From contig NZ_CP039456.1 in the NCBI RefSeq assembly GCF_006974145.1, positions 3,224,499 through 3,288,498 of the forward strand: DNA of 64,000 nt. The letters run 5' to 3'. This document shows, in pieces, positions 61,829 to 64,000 of this stretch (its first letter is position 1; each line of letters starts with the position of its first letter). The notes under the pieces are model-generated. The model searched no databases and had not been told where the DNA came from. It was given only the letters and a program-made list of their open reading frames with translations. Source of the stretch: Changchengzhania lutea. Lineage in GTDB: Bacteria; Bacteroidota; Bacteroidia; Flavobacteriales; Flavobacteriaceae. Both the position numbers and the translations under genes were made by a program.

Positions 61829-64000
61829 ATGCCTAATCAGCTTCATAGTTCAAAACCAATAAGTACTACACGCTTTTCTGTTTTATCGTTTTTATTTTTT
61901 TTATCGGGAACTTCAGGGTTAATATTGCAAGTAGTTTGGATGTACCGTTTGGGCTTAATTTTTGGAAATGCAGCTTACGCTACCGCAGCCACATTAGCTG
62001 CTTTTTTTCTAGGATTAGCCATTGGAGGTTGGTTTTTAGGGAATGCTTCGGCCCAGTTTAAACGACCACTGTTTGTATATGGCCTTATGGAAATTGGTAT
62101 CGCTTTAACAGCCCTTCTTTTAATTCCGGGGATAGAATTTTATGAAACACACTATGCCTCAGTAGTAGCTTTAACTGATGGTAAACAAAGTTTTCTAACA
62201 ATATTAAAATTTATTTTCAGTATTACCCTCCTTCTTTTACCAACGGCACTTATGGGAGGAACCTTTCCTGTTTTAGCGCAATTTATAGGAAAAGAAAAGC
62301 GCCAACTAGCAAATAGAGGCACTATTTTATATGCGGTGAATACCTTAGGAGCCTCAATTGGAGCTTTATTAGCTGGATTTTTTTTACTATCTAAATATGG
62401 TGTGGATACAACCTATTATTTTACCATAGTTTTAGTGGCAAGTATTGGTTTTTCAGCAATCTTAATGGACAGGTTATTTATAACAAATAAAGAAACATCA
62501 GTAATTAAAAAGGATAATAAAGCTTCTAAAACTATAACCAAATTAGATAATATTAATTATTTAGAGTTAAAAATATTAGCATTTTCCTCAGGCTTATTGG
62601 CTTTATCAATCGAAACTATTTGGACAAAAATGTTCGCTCAGGTTTTACAAAATTCTATATATTCTTTTTCTGCAATTTTAGTAGTATTCCTTTTTTCCTT
62701 AGGAATTGGAGGCGTTCTTTCGCACAAGTTAGTAAAAGTATCTCGTCATCCTAAATATGTATTATTAATACTTCTATCTTTAGGAGCCATCTCAGTGGGT
62801 TTTTCACCTTATGTATTCAACACATTAACAAAAGGCTTAGGGTATCTTGCTCCCAGCGCATCATGGTTTGCTTATCTTATAGCTGTATTTAAGTTAAGTT
62901 TTCTAGTTGTTTTTTTACCAACCGTAATATTTGGTGCTATTTTCCCTTTTTTATTAAAAGCATCACCAGTTATAAATCAATCTCCTGGTAAATTTGTAGG
63001 TAGACTAGTCTTATTCAACTCAATAGGTAGTACCATTGGCCCCATCTTAGCTGGGTTTATTTTACTTGATGCTATAGGTATTTGGATGACAATTAAAATT
63101 ATTGCCATTTTATATGGCTTTTTGGCGCTATATATTTATTTTACATTTAATATTAAGGTCGTAAAAAAATGGTTATTGTTACCAATAATAGGGATTATTG
63201 GTGTAGTCTCAATTACTAATCCACCAACTGTAAAATTACAAAAAGGAGATAAAATTTTAAAGATGTGGCAATCTAGCGATGGGTTTGTATCTATTGTTGA
63301 GTCTGGAAAAAATATCCAAATGAGACTGGATAATTTTTATGTGCTTGGTGATTCTCGTTCAATTTTGGTTGAACAAATGCAAGGGCATATACCTCTGTTA
63401 ATTCATCCTTCACCAAAAAAGACACTTTTTTTAGGAATGGGAACTGGGATTACAGCTGGAGCTTCATTGAGTCACAACGTAGAACGTGTTGTTGTTGTAG
63501 AACTAATTTCAAATGTCATTCCTGCAGCAAAAAAGTATTTTTCATCTTGGACAAATAATCTTTTTAATGATAAACGTGTCGAAATTATTGCCGATGATGC
63601 ACGTAATTTTTTACTTGGTTCCAACGAAAAATTTGATGTTATCGTAGGAGACCTTTTTACGCCCTGGCATGCAGGCACAGGCAGCCTCTATACTATTGAG
63701 CATTTTAAACAGGCCAAAAAAAGCCTTAAAAAAGGTGGGATTTTTGCGCAATGGTTACCTTTATATCAACTTACCCCTAAAAGTTTTGAGATAATTTCGG
63801 CAACTTTTGCCTCTGTTTTTCCTAATGTAACTTTATGGCGAGCAGATTTTTCGGGATCACGTGCTAGTATTGCCCTAATAGGTCAGGAAGATGGTGCTAA
63901 ACTCAGCCACAAAGTTCTTAAGAAGAATATTTCTAATTTAGTTGAGACTAAAGAAAGTGCATCTAATAAATCTATCGACCATATGGCTGGTCTCTTTTAC
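61829..64000 (+). CDS. Fused membrane transporter-like / spermidine synthase-like protein (3' end beyond window)
   Basis: Open for 724 codons from an ATG at 61829 to the window edge. The N-terminal half (about residues 12-460) has 12 or so membrane helices in two blocks (LFFLSGTSGLILQVVWMYRLG, FFLGLAIGGWFLG, GGTFPVLAQF, NTLGASIGALLAGFFLL, NSIGSTIGPILAGF), as in 'fused MFS/spermidine synthase' proteins. The C-terminal half is a Rossmann methyltransferase-like fold with LFLGMGTGITAGASL (about residue 535), RVVVVELIS and GDLFTPWHAGTGSLYTIEHF. The GDLFTPW loop in place of the strict polyamine-binding site means true aminopropyl transfer is uncertain. Confidence 0.88.
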   Translation, partial: MPNQLHSSKPISTTRFSVLSFLFFLSGTSGLILQVVWMYRLGLIFGNAAYATAATLAAFFLGLAIGGWFLGNASAQFKRPLFVYGLMEIGIALTALLLIPGIEFYETHYASVVALTDGKQSFLTILKFIFSITLLLLPTALMGGTFPVLAQFIGKEKRQLANRGTILYAVNTLGASIGALLAGFFLLSKYGVDTTYYFTIVLVASIGFSAILMDRLFITNKETSVIKKDNKASKTITKLDNINYLELKILAFSSGLLALSIETIWTKMFAQVLQNSIYSFSAILVVFLFSLGIGGVLSHKLVKVSRHPKYVLLILLSLGAISVGFSPYVFNTLTKGLGYLAPSASWFAYLIAVFKLSFLVVFLPTVIFGAIFPFLLKASPVINQSPGKFVGRLVLFNSIGSTIGPILAGFILLDAIGIWMTIKIIAILYGFLALYIYFTFNIKVVKKWLLLPIIGIIGVVSITNPPTVKLQKGDKILKMWQSSDGFVSIVESGKNIQMRLDNFYVLGDSRSILVEQMQGHIPLLIHPSPKKTLFLGMGTGITAGASLSHNVERVVVVELISNVIPAAKKYFSSWTNNLFNDKRVEIIADDARNFLLGSNEKFDVIVGDLFTPWHAGTGSLYTIEHFKQAKKSLKKGGIFAQWLPLYQLTPKSFEIISATFASVFPNVTLWRADFSGSRASIALIGQEDGAKLSHKVLKKNISNLVETKESASNKSIDHMAGLFY

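Overview
The window is a 64 kb piece of an AT-rich Flavobacteriaceae (Bacteroidota) chromosome. The evidence is a SusC/SusD pair with a FecR/ECF-sigma regulator, a HYC_CC_PP-type protein, DUF6952 and DUF2853 proteins, futalosine-independent menaquinone genes, promoters of the Bacteroidota type (TAnnTTTG at -7) and almost no Shine-Dalgarno sequences. The genus cannot be told from the sequence. No rRNA, tRNA or CRISPR array was seen.

Layout. 0-5.7 kb: envelope and division genes on the minus strand (LptF/G permease cut by the window edge, LolA, FtsK, DgkA) ending in thiol peroxidase. 5.9-10 kb: peroxide defence (katG, then convergent ahpC-thioredoxin-DUF6952). 10-14.5 kb: NhaC antiporter, YdjM-type membrane protein, a Cys/Met-metabolism PLP enzyme and a divergent Lrp regulator. 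14.5-20.7 kb: a tandem segmental duplication of a small membrane signalling operon (CPBP protease, N-anchored 171-aa protein, two paralogous multi-pass membrane proteins, HisKA_3 histidine kinase). Its first copy is truncated, and its junction is filled with IS5 and IS200/IS605 debris. 20.7-29.2 kb: housekeeping genes (aldehyde dehydrogenase, RluA, PanB, SdaA, DnaK behind a sigma-54-like promoter, RlmI-type methyltransferase). 29.2-31 kb: a hairpin cluster, a frameshifted CapK-like ligase and a decayed fragment of a second RlmI-type gene. 31-42 kb: nitronate monooxygenase, PPOX flavoprotein, a predicted Fam20C/HipA-like kinase-fold protein, the men genes (hotdog thioesterase, menF, menD), a CvfB-like protein and a TlpA-like protein.

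42-47 kb: mnmE carries two short repeats inside its GTPase domain. Its last 18 bp, the classic attachment site used by SGI1-type elements, recur 3.5 kb downstream. Between the two copies lie an AbiEi/AbiEii type IV toxin-antitoxin operon with a strong palindromic operator, a metallophosphoesterase and TTACACC motifs clustered at both ends. I read this as a small genomic island at the mnmE site with no integrase left. 47-54 kb: metal/redox accessory genes (His/Met-rich and Met-rich lipoproteins, two monohaem cytochromes c flanking a porin, an AraC remnant, a HYC_CC_PP protein, and a TonB receptor behind a Fur-like box). 54-64 kb: an ECF sigma factor, divergent FecR, SusC with an STN domain, SusD, and a fused membrane/spermidine-synthase-like protein running off the window.

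The strongest candidates for something not yet described are the duplicated multi-pass-membrane/histidine-kinase module, the mnmE-site island, the porin-cytochrome-Met-rich lipoprotein operon and the Fam20C-like protein.
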